Assembly: GCA_034231615.1 (NCBI GenBank)
Contig: CM067315.1
Span: forward strand, 8,455,915-8,519,914
DNA length: 64,000 nt
Origin: Meghimatium bilineatum
Lineage: Eukaryota > Mollusca > Gastropoda > Stylommatophora > Philomycidae
Direction: 5' to 3'
A program made the translations under genes and the position numbers. This document shows, piece by piece, positions 48,478-59,092 of this stretch (position 1 is the stretch's first letter; each line of letters starts with the position of its first letter). The notes beneath the pieces were generated by a model. It made no database searches. It had not been told where the DNA came from and saw only the letters and a list, made by a program, of their open reading frames with translations.

Positions 48478-48985
48478 TTTATGTTATACTGCATCATCAG
48501 ACCTAACAATATATTACGTGTCATATCATCAGACCTAACAATATATTACGTGCCATATCATCAGACCTAACAATATATTACGTGCCATATCATCAGACCT
48601 AACAATATATTACGTGCCATATCATCAGACCTAACAATATATTACGTGCCATATCATCAGACCTAACAATATATTATGTGCCATATCATCAGACCTAACA
48701 ATATATTACGTGCCATATCATCAGACCTAACAATATATTACGTGCCATATCATCAGACCTAACAATATATTACGTGCCATAAAATCATACCTAACAATAT
48801 ATTACATGCCATATCATCAGACCTAACAATATATTACGTGCCATATCATCATACCTAACAATATATTACGTGCCATATCATCAGACCTAACAATATATTA
48901 CGTGCCATATCATCAGACCTAACAATATATTACGTGCCATAAAATCATACCTAACAATATATTACGTGCCATATCATCAGACCAA
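48478..48985. repeat. 32-bp minisatellite
   Basis: About 15 units of ATCATCAGACCTAACAATAT followed by ATTACGTGCCAT. Confidence 0.95.
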
Positions 48986-49079
48986 ACATCTTCTTTAGGC
49001 TATATGCTTCAATGATGTTAAAATAGACCTTACACTATGCACCTGTAATACTGTTTTATGTTTAATCATCTCTACTCAC

Positions 49080-49165
49080 CATATGACTGCCATATCACTG
49101 TCTGAAAACATGTCCTTGAATTTGATTAATATAGACACGGAACACCAGAAATTGGCAACCTTGTC
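49080..49165 (-). CDS. ALG6: ALG6 exon E6 (DKVANFWC)
   Basis: Exon of 86 nt starting GAC AAG GTT GCC AAT TTC TGG (DKVANFW) and ending ATA TG|GTGAGT at 49079, phase 2. It continues the ALG6 segment FPVKRGLYE-DKVANFWCS and the following loop and helix start. The acceptor TTTTTCAG|GAC and the first part of this exon have been copied about 20 times upstream as a 48-bp tandem array. The copies read GACAAGGTTACCAATTTG, whereas the true exon reads GACAAGGTTGCCAATTTC. Confidence 0.92.
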
Positions 49166-50103
49166 CTGAAAAAGACAGACAAATCTCAGTAATAACAAAT
49201 TGGTAACCTTGTCCTGAAAGAGACAGTCAAACTCAGTAATAACAAATTGGCAACCTTGTCCTGAAAGAGACAGACAAATCTCAGTAATAACAAATTGGTA
49301 ACCTTGTCCTGAAAGAGACAGACAAATCTCAGTAATAACAAATTGGTAACCTTGTCCTGAAAGAGACAGACAAATCTCAGTAATAACAAATTGGCAACCT
49401 TGTCCTGAAAGAGACAGTCAAACTCAGTAATAACAAATTGGTAACCTTGTCCTGAAAGAGACAGTCAAACTCAGTAATAACAAATTGGTAACCTTGTCCT
49501 GAAAGAGACAGACAAATCTCAGTAATAACAAATTGGTAACCTTGTCCTGAAAGAGACTGACAAATCTCAGTAATAACAAATTGGTAACCTTGTCCTGAAA
49601 GAGACAGACAAATCTCAGTAATAACAAATTGGTAACCTTGTCCTGAAAGAGACAGTCAAACTCAGTAATAACAAATTGGTAACCTTGTCCTGAAAGAGAC
49701 AGTCAAACTCAGTAATAACAAATTGGTAACCTTGTCCTGAAAGAGACAGACAAATCTCAGTAATAACAAATTGGTAACCTTGTCCTGAAAGAGACTGACA
49801 AATCTCAGTAATAACAAATTGGTAACCTTGTCCTGAAAGAGACGGTCAAACTCAGTAATAACAAATTGGTAACCTTGTCCTGAAAGAGACAGACAAATCT
49901 CAGTAATAACAAATTGGTAACCTTGTCCTGAAAGAGACAGACAAATCTCAGTAATAATAAATTGGTAACCTTGTCCTGAAAAAGACAGACAAATCTCAGT
50001 AATAATAAATTGGTAACCTTGTCCTGAAAAAGACAGACAAATCTCAGTAATAACAAATTGGTAACCTTGTCCTGAAAGAGACTGACAAATCTCAGTAATA
50101 ATA
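49146..50103 (-). repeat. 48-bp array of duplicated ALG6 E6 splice acceptors
   Basis: About 20 units of 47-48 bp. On the minus strand each unit carries CTGTCTCTTTCAG|GACAAGG then TTACCAATTTG: a full 3' splice site and the first ~18 exon bases of E6. The last unit merges with the real exon at 49165. Five-unit blocks recur with a 238-bp period. The 48-bp units are open in the exon frame (DKVTNLLLLRFVCLFQ), but 47-bp variants (ACTGTCTCTTTCAG) shift it. Confidence 0.95.
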
Positions 50104-50435
50104 AATATCCCATAACTTATACAATATTTCATTATTATGTTCTGCAACAGAGAGTCTTTCTGATATCAATCTTACAGAATGTAGAAAATGACTCACACTG
50201 TAATGTTAAATGTGGACAGTGAATCCGTATATAACAAATTGGCCTGAACCACTGAAATATATATGTAGTAATAAGACATATCGATGGATACTAGAAAATG
50301 TGTCTAAAACAAATAAGAAATGGGTAAGTGGTAACAAGTGCAGCCATAATATTTCTTTGAATTAACAGGCCTGAGTCTGGTCCAGATAAAAAAAAACCCT
50401 CAAATCTGCTAAAATGAAATCACAATGCTACTAAC

Positions 50436-50571
50436 CTCATAAAGTCCCCTTTTTACAGGAAACAACCGATGGATGACTGCAAACACTGTTTCTCTAGACT
50501 GTAAGAATGGTGCCCAGACTACAACAAAAGTTGCCAGGACAATACTAGCTAGTGTGATCAACTTTGCTATC
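50436..50571 (-). CDS. ALG6: ALG6 exon E5
   Basis: Exon of up to 136 nt encoding a membrane helix (KLITLASIVLATFVVVWAPF) and the conserved luminal stretch QSRETVFAVIHRLFPVKRGLYE. The donor is GAG|GTTAGT at 50435, phase 0, joining directly to GAC AAG of E6 to give RGLYE-DKVANFW, an ALG6 hallmark. The acceptor is placed at TTAAG|G (50571) but AG also occurs at two nearby points. This choice leaves one base out of register with E4, so the exact 5' border needs transcript data. Confidence 0.88.
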
Positions 50572-50766
50572 CTTAATTTAAAAAAAAAGATTATTTATTC
50601 ATTATTTGGAAATCTAAAGAGTGAATCAAATATTTTTAGTTTTTTAAAATTGTTTCTCACAGTCAATAATTCATCATATGGCCCAGATTTCTCAAAAATA
50701 AGCTTATCGGTTATGTATTAAATATATTTATTACTGTATTAAACAACCGGACATGTCAACATATGC

Positions 50767-51085
50767 TCTGATCTCCACTTCAGTCAATCAGATCTCCACT
50801 TCAGTCAATCAGATCTCCAATTCAGTCAATTAGATCTCCACTTCAGTCAATCAGATCTCCACTTCAGTCAATCAGAACTCCACTTCAGTCAATCAGATCT
50901 CCACTTCAGTCAATCAGATCTCCACTTCAGTCAATCAAATCTCCACTTCAGTCAATCAAATCTCCACTTCAGTCAATCAGATCTCCACTTCAGTCAATCA
51001 GATCTCCACTTCAGTCAATCAGATCTCCACTTCAGTCAATCAGATCTCCACTTCAGTCAATCAGATCTCCACTTCAATCAATCTT
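50767..51085. repeat. 21-bp minisatellite
   Basis: About 15 units of AGATCTCCACTTCAGTCAAT plus C. Confidence 0.95.
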
Positions 51086-51111
51086 TCAGGGTATATTGTT
51101 AATAATAATAA

Positions 51112-51305
51112 TAATGATAAAACTCATAACCCATCAGGGTTGTAGGGGTGTCACATTGAGACATTTGGTGCAGAATGATCTCCACACAACTCTATCCTCT
51201 ACCATCCTGATTAATTTGGAAACTTCAAACTCTGTCCAGTCCTTGATATTACCCAGCCATGTCTTCTTCTGGCCACCTCATCTTCTCCCATCCTCTACCG
51301 TAACT
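51112..51305 (-). mobile_element. 5'-truncated LINE, end of RT ORF
   Basis: The minus strand reads GGQKKTWLGNIKDWTEFEVS, KLIRMVEDRVVWRSFCTK and LNVTPLQP with a stop. It is the same family as 575-772 and a better-preserved copy. Confidence 0.75.
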
Positions 51306-51609
51306 TGAAAAACATCTCACCATCAAGGAATGTATCATCACGTGCCAGTAGCACCGGAGTTTATGAAGTTTCACAATTGTTAACAGTGGTTCTCAGGGTA
51401 TAGCAGCTGATGGTTACAGTTCTATGTTGGTTCAGTGTTCTGTTGGAAAGTTTTGTTTTGATTGTGTGGACTCACAAAGAGCATTAAGAATGTCTGCTCA
51501 GTCCTTAGGCTGACCATCTGTTATGGTGGCAAAGACCGCTAATTTGTTGGCTTATTCATTTCCCTCTATGCTTATGGATTTCCCTATTAGATATCAATTT
51601 ATTTTGCTG

Positions 51610-51740
51610 CACAATATTGTTAGCCCAATAGTCCCATTCCATGTATATATAATATTGATAGCTCTATAATCAATAGTCCCTTACCATGTGTGTACAATAT
51701 TGATAGCCTAATAATCAATACTCCCTTACCATGTGTGTAC
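51610..51740. repeat. 45-bp minisatellite, left part
   Basis: Units of ATTGATAGCCCAATAATCAA...CTCCCTTACCATGTGTGTAC, diverged here. The array is split by a LINE and resumes at 52005. Confidence 0.85.
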
Positions 51741-52004
51741 CATTACTACTAAGAGAAATAAAGATCAGGCAAATAAAATACTTTGGACACATTAAAAGAC
51801 ATGACACCTTATTGAAGACCTTACTTGAGGGTAAAGTCAAAGGGAAGCGAGTAAGAGGTAGGCAAGATACAAGTGGGAGAGTAACATCACACGATGGACA
51901 GGTTACAGTCTAGCAGAGTGCACCACCAAGACAAGAGAAGGAGATGTTGGAGATACGTTGCAGCCAACCTTCGTTGTGGAGATGGCACTTAAATGATGAT
52001 GACG
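51741..52004 (+). mobile_element. 5'-truncated LINE, RT C-terminus, (GAT)n tail, 10-bp TSD
   Basis: Encodes REIKIRQIKYFGHIKRHDTL and EGKVKGKRVRGRQ, then frameshifts. It ends ATGATGATGACG. The duplication ATGTGTGTAC (51731-51740 and 52005-52014) shows insertion into the 45-bp minisatellite. Confidence 0.85.
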
Positions 52005-52262
52005 ATGTGTGTACAATATTGATAGGTCAATAATTAATACTCCCTTACCATGTGTGTACAATATTGATAGCCCAATAATCAATACTCCCTTACCATGTGT
52101 GTACAATATTTATAGCCCAATAATCAATACTCCCTTACCATGTGTGTACAATATTTATAGGTCAATAATCAATACTCCCTTACCATGTGTGTACAATATT
52201 GATAGCCCAATAATCAATACTCCCTTACCTAGTGTGTAAAATATTGCTAGCCCACTACTCAA
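52005..52262. repeat. 45-bp minisatellite, right part
   Basis: Five to six units with an exact 45-bp spacing (for example GATAG at 52021 and 52066). Confidence 0.92.
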
Positions 52263-52360
52263 TACTCTCCAGCATCAGGGGTAGAACAGTTCTCTGGAGA
52301 CAGCCTTTTTGTATGCTTCATATACGTTTGTTTTAATCGATTCTCGTATTTCTGTAATTC
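52262..52360 (-). mobile_element. LINE fragment related to 3740-4760
   Basis: CAGCATCAGGGGTAGAACAG and TTCTCTGGAGACAGCC match plus-strand CAGCATCAGAGGCAGAAGAG and TTTTCTGGAGACGGCC at 3843. Positions 52361-52748 show nothing further. Confidence 0.5.
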
Positions 52361-52748
52361 ATCTTTTGTATGATCTGCCACTGGCATCTGTTATCATTAT
52401 TATTACCGAGTGTTTGAATTGATGAATTTGTTTGTGTATTGAGTCATTCACTTTGATCTTGCACATTTTGTGATTTGTTTCTCACAAATAACCTCTTCGC
52501 TTTCTGCTAATACTATATTAATTAGTTCTTGTAGGTCTTTTTCACATTTGGCAATCAGAACCGTGTTAGGTCTTTATGTTATTTCCACCTGCTGAAATTC
52601 GTGGAATATTTCAGAATGTACTTAATTTGTGTTTTCCATCAATAAATATTGGAAATAAGTTCTAAGTAAGACCCAGATTTGAATCCCAATTGCAGATAAA
52701 TCAAGCTTATTTTAAGTACAGAAAACAAATAAAGAACTCTGAAGTTAC

Positions 52749-52935
52749 AAACCCCTTAAAAAATTGTGCCTTAAAACAGCTACCTAACAGATAGGCAAAG
52801 AATGGCAGAGAATGGTACAATTCCATCTGTTTATAATTGAGTGCACAACAGAAGAGGAATGTTGCAATAAAATCCCTTTTTCGCACAATTGCCAGTGTGG
52901 CTAACACAAACAGTCCAAGGCTCACATTGTTGAAT
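52749..52935 (-). CDS. ALG6: ALG6 exon E4 (LNYKQMELY motif)
   Basis: Exon of about 187 nt containing FNNVSLGLFVLATLAIV, two membrane segments and the ALG6 signature LNYKQMELYHSLPFF. The acceptor TTATCAG|A at 52935 follows the U12-like branch sequence. The 3' border is uncertain. The best visible donor is GTAACT at 52748, after KGF, leaving phase 0. The next exon, however, appears to open with one leftover base. The homologous region KGF...KLA in family members suggests the join is within a few codons of this place. Confidence 0.88.
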
Positions 52936-52944
52936 CTGATAATG

Positions 52945-52953
52945 AGTTTAGGA
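52945..52953 (-). promoter_or_regulatory. ALG6: Probable U12 branch site of ALG6 intron E3-E4
   Basis: TCCTAAACT lies about 12 nt upstream of the acceptor TTATCAG|A. It is close to the minor-class branch consensus TCCTTAACT and at the short spacing typical of U12 introns. There is no clear polypyrimidine tract, also typical of this class. Confidence 0.65.
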
Positions 52954-53429
52954 TACCGTTTTTGGAAAATATGTTGCTTTGACATGTTTTTTTTCAAATT
53001 TTCTGTTCACCTAGAATGTGTATATATCTGCAAATTAGTCTTTGTTTTATACACATTTTAACTGCAAATGTTTGTGGATAAGTATTTTTGGTCTCTTCCT
53101 AGAAGGCGGGTCCCAGAAGTCAAACTTTTCAATATACCAAATTCGTGTTTTTAATCATCTATATTCCGGTTTCTTGTTTTTAATGCACCAGAACGGTTTC
53201 ATTCATAGTGAACACAGCTTTCATGTCATCACTGAAATCACATCACCACTGAAATCACGTCACTAGCAGACCATGTTGTCACAACTTAATTTGACATGTC
53301 TGTTTACCAAGCGTGCCAGCTACAAATAATTGAAATAATTTTTTATGATTTATAATAATCAAGCTGCATGCTACCCATGGAGGGGGAGGGGGCGCAAATC
53401 GATCCATTGCCTTGACTTATATTTCGTTA

Positions 53430-53739
53430 GGTAAATCCAGGAACAGGGTAATAAAGATTTGCTAATCACTGAAGACACACATAATAACAAACACAAAATT
53501 GAAGTTTCAGCTAAAAGTCCTTTATCAAGACAAAAATTGAACATACACAACAGAAAACAACAAGTAAGAATATAAACATTCCCATGGCCAAGCTAACGAC
53601 TATAGCTCTTAATTGTTGATTTCTGTTGTGTATGTTCAATTTTATTTTTGTCTTGATAAAGGTCTTTTGGTCGATTTGTATGCGTTATGTGTGTGTTGAG
53701 TGATTATCAAAACTTTATTACCCTGTTCCTGAATTTACC
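53430..53739. mobile_element. Foldback (MITE-like) element
   Basis: Ends GGTAAATCCAGGAACAGGGT and, inverted, ACCCTGTTCCTGAATTTACC. The arms of about 125 bp (TTTATCAAGACAAAAATTGA / CAATTTTATTTTTGTCTTGA) flank a ~60-bp loop. No ORF. The flanks 52954-53429 and 53740-54040 contain nothing recognised. Confidence 0.7.
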
Positions 53740-54044
53740 AGCTGGATTTCAGTTTTGCACAGTAAATACAAATTATATTACGCTACATTTTTCATAAATA
53801 TCATCTAGTTTCTTTAAATTAGTGGGGCCTGAGTTCCAGGAAAGAACCGTATTAATTTTAAAAATTTGCCAAATTTTTAAACTCATTATTATCCTATTCA
53901 TTTTAATTCTCATCTATCATCCATTGTCATCTATTTTGTTTTTTCTCATTGATCCTGCCAATGTCACTCTCTATAAGTGGTCTATCTTACTTCTCTTCTT
54001 CACTAGGATTTACTCACAGGCTCTAGATATTGTGCAAGAACTTA

Positions 54045-54275
54045 AAGAAAATTAGACCTTATTGGCTAGCGGCAAGAGCATACAACATGGAAATGAAAAC
54101 AGCAAGATTCAGAGGAAAAACAAGAAGAAGATGGAATGAAGGAGTTACCAACATTCTGAGATGTCACAATATTACTGCATATCAAGCAACCAAATGTGCC
54201 ATAGCGCGAAAACAATCACTATCAATCCTGCGATGCCGAACATGTAGCAAAACCAAAGAAAAGACAATAGATTAG
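54045..54275 (+). mobile_element. LINE fragment, ORF2 C-terminus
   Basis: The plus strand reads LKKIRPYWLAARAYNMEM, RFRGKTRRRWNEGVTNIL and TAYQATKCAIARKQ. The R-G-K..RRW...V...L pattern is that of a LINE RT C-terminal end. It is a different family from the others in the window. Confidence 0.5.
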
Positions 54276-54656
54276 ATTTATTCATTCATTTTCTATTTTT
54301 CTCTACACGTTATGTACGATGATCAACCAGTGGTTCTGAACGAAGGTCGCAGAAACACAAAGGGAGGTCCACAGAGAAAACGCAATTTGAAATTGGGGAA
54401 CTACATTTATGGTTTGGCTGGAATATCTGCACCTTTTGACCTGGCACATCCAACATCAGCATTGCAAAGCACAAAGCATATATACAAGCAGTTATAAAAT
54501 TTTAAATTGTAGAGTTTGTTTCAATTACCAGGAATTACAAGCAATTAAGCTCTTGTTTCACATGTGCAGTGTGCAAAGGGGGGAGGGGGAATCGTCAAGT
54601 CAAGAGTACCCCATCAAACCAAAACTCCCAACTCTCAGTAGTATGCTGTGCCGTCC

Positions 54657-54918
54657 ACATGTTGCAGACCTGAAAGGGGAGCAAGAATAGCAACACTGTC
54701 TACCTTCCATTAATGTCATAAGAGGTGACTAAGGTGTTTATGGGGTGGAATTGGCTATTCCATCCATACAGGGTCACAGTGAGCCAAAAGCCATGCTGAA
54801 GTTGGATGTGTCAGGTTGAACAGCATAGTAAAGCTGCAAAATATGGCACAGCACATTCCATTCTCTGGACTACATCCTTATAATCTGCAGGAGTGTGAGA
54901 ACGAATGCAGAAGAAGAA
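54657..54918 (+). mobile_element. SINE, family B
   Basis: GAAAGGGGAGCAAGAATAGC, TAAGAGGTGACTAAGGTGTT, CTGGACTACATCCTTATAAT, GAACGAATGCAGAAGAAGAA. Confidence 0.8.
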
Positions 54919-55174
54919 GCAGCATGCAATACTTTGAGAAGGAAAACAAAACTCTTGTATTCAGAGAGGGTCTATGTTTAAATGTAAAAAGCATATTCCA
55001 CTATTTTGTATTCATACATCCAAAGACACTTCAATATGGCTGTTCATTGTAGGAATATAGTGGAATCCCTCTATAGTGCATTCTTTTATAACAAATTTCT
55101 CTCTATAACAACACTTTTCAAAATCCCAAATTATATAGTTATTCTATATTGTTTGTACTGTATATAGTGAATTT

Positions 55175-55662
55175 CTGTTATTACATACATATTTGGACAG
55201 TCCGGACCAAGTTGTTATAATGGGATTCCACTATTACATACATATTTTGACACTCTGGACCAAGTTGTTATAATGGGATTCCATTATTACATAAATATTT
55301 TGACACTCCAGATCAAGTTGTTATAATGGGATTCCACTATTACATACATATTTTGACAGTCCAGATCAAGTTGTTATAATGGGATTCCACTATTACATAC
55401 ATATTTTGACAGTCCAGATCAAGTTGTTATAATGGGATTCCACTATTACATACATATTTTGACAGTCCAGATCAAGTTGTTATAATGGGATTCCACTATT
55501 ACATACATATTTTGACAGTCCAGATCAAGTTCTTATAATGGGATTCCACTATTACATACATATTTTGACACTCCGGACCAAGTTGTTATAATGGGATTCC
55601 ACTATTACATACATATTTTGACACTCCGGACCAAGTTGTTATAATGGGATTCCACTATTACT
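55175..55662. repeat. 53-bp minisatellite next to ALG6 E3 donor
   Basis: About nine units of TTCCACTATTACATACATAT, TTTGACAGTCCAGATCAAGT and TGTTATAATGGGA. It ends about 10 bp beyond the U12-type donor. Confidence 0.95.
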
Positions 55663-55671
55663 AGTTTTTTT

Positions 55672-55681
55672 AAAAGGATAC
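55672..55681 (-). promoter_or_regulatory. ALG6: U12-type 5' splice site of ALG6 intron E3-E4
   Basis: The intron begins GTATCCTTTT, a perfect match to the GTATCCTTT consensus of minor-class introns. The exon bases before it (TTTTCA) are not those of a strong major-class donor. Confidence 0.75.
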
Positions 55682-55746
55682 TGAAAATGGCCATTGTCTA
55701 TAAGGATAAGGCCTGGATATACTGCAAGCACAATTACAGAGCCAAG
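55682..55746 (-). CDS. ALG6: ALG6 exon E3 (YPGLILID motif; U12-type donor)
   Basis: Exon of 65 nt encoding LGSVIVLAVYPGLILIDNGHFQ in two pieces: a membrane helix and the strongly conserved luminal signature YPGLILID.GHFQ. The acceptor is TTTCAG|CTT at 55746. The donor at 55681 reads GTATCCTTTT, the consensus of minor-spliceosome (U12) introns, with the codon for Gln split after CA. Joining to E4 gives CAA followed by TTC AAC, which restores GHFQ-FNNVSLG. Confidence 0.93.
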
Positions 55747-55799
55747 CTGAAATAAAATAGAAAAAAATTAGACTGTAGCAATATGGTAAGCATCAGTGT

Positions 55800-55990
55800 T
55801 AGTGGGGATAGGACACACACTTCAAAATGATGATTAACATGGATAGGACACACACTTCAAAATGATGATTAACATGGATAGGACACACACTTCAAAATGA
55901 TGATTAACATGGATAGGACACACACTTCAAAATTAAAATGATAATTAAGATTGATAATTAAAATGAACATTAAAATGGATAGGACACACA
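55800..55990. repeat. 35-bp minisatellite
   Basis: Four to five units of ATGGATAGGACACACACTTC followed by AAAATGATGATTAAC. Confidence 0.9.
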
Positions 55991-56039
55991 CACTTCAAAA
56001 CAAGTCTGACAACATAACCAGACATACATTATATAAGTA

Positions 56040-56264
56040 TTGCCATGGCCTGAAAGGGGATAATGAATAGTGACAGTGACCTGCAGGTAGGAGGCAGCTA
56101 AGGAGGTTTGGGAGGATGGAGTTGGTTGTCATATCCTATAGAGTTTCAAAGTGATTCAGAAGTAATGCTGACGTTGGATGTGTCAGGCCAAAAGACGCAG
56201 GTATTCATTTCTCTGGACAACATTCTGTTCATCTGCAAGAGTTTATAGTGAAAACAGAAGACTA
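56040..56264 (+). mobile_element. SINE family B, diverged
   Basis: CATGGCCTGAAAGGGGATAA, GGCAGCTAAGGAGGTTTGGG, GGATGTGTCAGGCCAAAAGA. The 3' end is decayed. Confidence 0.65.
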
Positions 56265-56457
56265 ACCAGACAGGTTCTGAACTGGAACCAATGGGGAAAG
56301 AGAGGTGACAAATTGAGGAACATCTGGAGAACAACAGTGGAAACAGAGAACAAATCAATTGCGACCAAGTAGACACATATGTTGTTTGTTTGCTTGTTGT
56401 TCGTCCATAACATGTGATGATGGCTATTCGTTACATTCACTTTTGAAATTCAGTTAG

Positions 56458-56650
56458 AGTAAAGTTCTTGATTATGAGTTAGTCGTTGGCTAATAGATCA
56501 GCCTTAGAGTTGGCATTATGAGTTAGTAGATGGCTAATAGATCAGCCTTAGAGTTGGCATTATGAGTTAGTAGATGGCTAATAGATCAGCCTTAGAGTTG
56601 GCATTATGAGTTAGTAGATGGCTAATAGATCAGCCTTAGAGTTGGCATTT
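56458..56650. repeat. 44-bp minisatellite (unrelated to the 13.5-kb one)
   Basis: Four units of TTATGAGTTAGTAGATGGCT...AATAGATCAGCCTTAGAGTT. Positions 56651-57060 hold nothing recognised. Confidence 0.92.
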
Positions 56651-57062
56651 AGGGCACAGTCATAAGCAAATAGGAGATAACTGATTGTGTGTGATTTTAC
56701 ATTGGTTTTTTTCCTTGAAATTGCAGAAGGTCGAACAGTTTATCATAGAGACATATGAAGAGGACAAACCAGCACAGAAATTGTTGGGAGCAACAGTTTC
56801 AGATCTGTGACACAGGGAACTGAAATAAAAAAGATATGGTTGGTTGGTTGCCGATCCGAATATGTTAATGTGGAGCATGCTAAAGCATATTGGGAGTAAG
56901 GAATAGGACCACTGCCCTTTATTAAACATACTGTAAAAGACGGCTAAGTAGAGTTGTACAAGAAGTTTGCAGCATTTTCATCAAAATTGAATTTCTACAG
57001 AAAAGTTAATCGTAAAATACATCTAAGTATTTTCCTTGTTCCTTATCGGAACAAACAATGAA

Positions 57063-57320
57063 AATGTCAAAATTCTGAAAGACCTGTGCCACATTAAAAA
57101 TTGGAAACAGTAAAAATGCAAAAATTCAGAAAGATCTGTGTCACATTAAAAATTGGAACTAACAGTGAAAATTCAAAAATCCAGAATTACCTGTGCCAAA
57201 TTAAAAATCAGAACAAACAGTGAAAATGCAAAAATTTAGAAGGACCTGTGCCACATTAAAAATGGGCACAAACTGAAAATTCAAAAGTTCAGAAAGAACC
57301 TGTGCCACATTAGCTAGATA
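57063..57320. repeat. Diverged ~57-bp tandem repeat
   Basis: Four imperfect units with AAAATTCAGAAAGATCTGTG and CACATTAAAAATTGGAAC. Confidence 0.7.
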
Positions 57321-57954
57321 CATTTCCAGTGTTGGGAAACAATCCAACATGCTGGAATTGCAAGGGCTGGGGTAACTTACCATGGGGAAAATATGGAAAT
57401 AAACAGAAATAGGTATAAGCTTTATCAATATTTATAGAAAATATATAATTTTATATAACATGGAAATTTATATAATATAGAAACATACTAGCAACGAGAC
57501 ACCGAGACCAGACATTTGTTCATCTTAAAAATAACTAATTAGTTAAGACTGTCAGAACTTGCAAAAAGCTAGAAATTTACAAGTAATAAAAGAAACAAAA
57601 CATTTATACAAACATAATTATATACACTTAAAGAAATTACAAAAATACTAACATATACACAGTGACATGTAATTCGTCCACGAAGGTCAACGCTGACCAT
57701 TTGAGCTCAACTGGGATGATAATGAGAAAGATGATGATGATAACTGAAGTGTATGACTAATGAGTCATGTGTATGTCTGAAATTTTATTCCACACTGTGA
57801 ACATGTGTGGGAGATGTCTGTGAGACATTGGGCAGCTCGTCCTTCTTCTTGCACGTTTTTTGAGCAGCATTGTGTCTAAGGTTTTCTGCAGTAGCTGCAC
57901 TACTCCTGATTTTGTAATACTAGTGGGATCTGTCTTGTGCAAGATTTTCCCATG
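57321..57954. other. Unassigned; LINE-like (GAT)n remnant at 57690-57755
   Basis: CACGAAGGTCAACGCTGACC followed by GATGATAATGAGAAAGATGA and TGATGATAAC resembles the 3' end of a GAT-tailed LINE. Nothing else is recognised. Confidence 0.35.
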
Positions 57955-58170
57955 AACTTGTGTGTTTATGTTGAAGTGAGGCAGTGATGTGTTTATGTTG
58001 AAGTGAGGCAGTGATGTGTTTATGTTGAGGCAGCAATGTGTTTATGTTGAAGTGAGGCAGTGATGTGTTTATGTTGAGGCAGCAATGTGTTTATGTTGAA
58101 GTGAGGCAGTGATGTGTTTATGTTGAAGTGAAGCAGCGATGTATTTATGTTGAAGTGAGGCAGCGATGTC
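57955..58170. repeat. 27-bp minisatellite
   Basis: About eight units of GTGATGTGTTTATGTTGAAG plus TGAGGCA, some shortened. Confidence 0.9.
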
Positions 58171-58321
58171 TTAATCATATCTTATATAGCCATTTTTGTT
58201 TGTGGCAAACGCAGATTGTTCATGCAAATCATGCTTAATGTATCTCTGCTTGTAACAGAATTATAAGAATTAATGAAAAAAAGGAAAAATGACTACTAAA
58301 AAATAGTAGAACAAATATAAC

Positions 58322-58672
58322 CTATAAAGTATTGCATGTGCTGAGCTACGCAAGCAGCACAGACCAGGGTTGCCATGAAGTATACAGTATTGCATGATTA
58401 GAGCTATGTAAGCAGCACAGACCAGGGTTGCCATGAAGTATACAGTATTCCATGATTAGAGCTATGCAAGCAGCACAGAGCAGGGTTGCCATGAAGTAAA
58501 CAGTATTCCATGATTCTATGTAAGCAGCAAAGACCAGGGTTGCCATGGAGTATACAGTATTCCATGATTAGAGCTATGTAAGCAGCAAAGAGCAGGGTTG
58601 CCATGAAGTATACAGTATTGCATGAGCAGAGCTATGTAAGCAGCACAGAGCAGGGTTGCCATGAAGTATAAA
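58322..58672. repeat. 58-bp minisatellite
   Basis: Six units with AGCAGCACAGACCAGGGTTG and CCATGAAGTATACAGTATTC. One unit lacks GATTAGAGCTATG. Confidence 0.92.
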
Positions 58673-58783
58673 TTGATTATAGTCAAATATCATGCAAAAT
58701 ATGGAACAAATTACTAGTCCTGTTAATATATATCACCATCGTCTTCTTGGTTAATACATTTTCAAATTTACTTGCCAGTTCTT

Positions 58784-59052
58784 GCCGAAGCCTAAATGGA
58801 GAGAAATGAATAGCAACACTGTTTACCTTCCATGCATGTCATAAGAAGCAGCTATGGAGGTTATGGGATGGAATTGGTCATTCCATACCAAAAAGGATCA
58901 AAGTGACCTCAAAGTCATGTTGAATTGTATGTGTCAGGCCAAAAGGCACAGATATCGCAGTTAAGCCGTTAGCCATGACACAGCACATTTAATTCTCCAG
59001 ACTACATCCAGGTAATCTGCAGGAGTTTAAGAACGAACGCAAGAAAAATAAG
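58784..59052 (+). mobile_element. SINE, family B
   Basis: GAATAGCAACACTGTTTACC, TTCCATGCATGTCATAAGAA, GTCAGGCCAAAAGGCACAGA, TTTAAGAACGAACGCAAGAA. Confidence 0.8.
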
Positions 59053-59092
59053 AAATGGACTAAATATACAAAAATTACCTAAATATAAATTT

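Noticed and set aside
48478..48985. Regular 32-bp direct repeats as a CRISPR array
   Set aside because: No unique spacers; units abut directly, and the DNA is eukaryotic.
49186..50147. Minus-strand repeat ORFs with DKVTNLLLLRF units as a repeat protein
   Set aside because: They are copies of the E6 acceptor and exon start; 47-bp variants break the frame.
52655..52690. GATTTGAATCCC as a SINE or tRNA B box
   Set aside because: Isolated motif without partner box or repeat copies in the window.
52707..52748. Extending ALG6 exon E4 to the end of its ORF
   Set aside because: Residues after KGF have no counterpart in ALG6 and a usable GT lies directly after KGF.
54312..54497. Short plus-strand ORF after the LINE fragment
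   Set aside because: No family resemblance; leads into SINE-like sequence.
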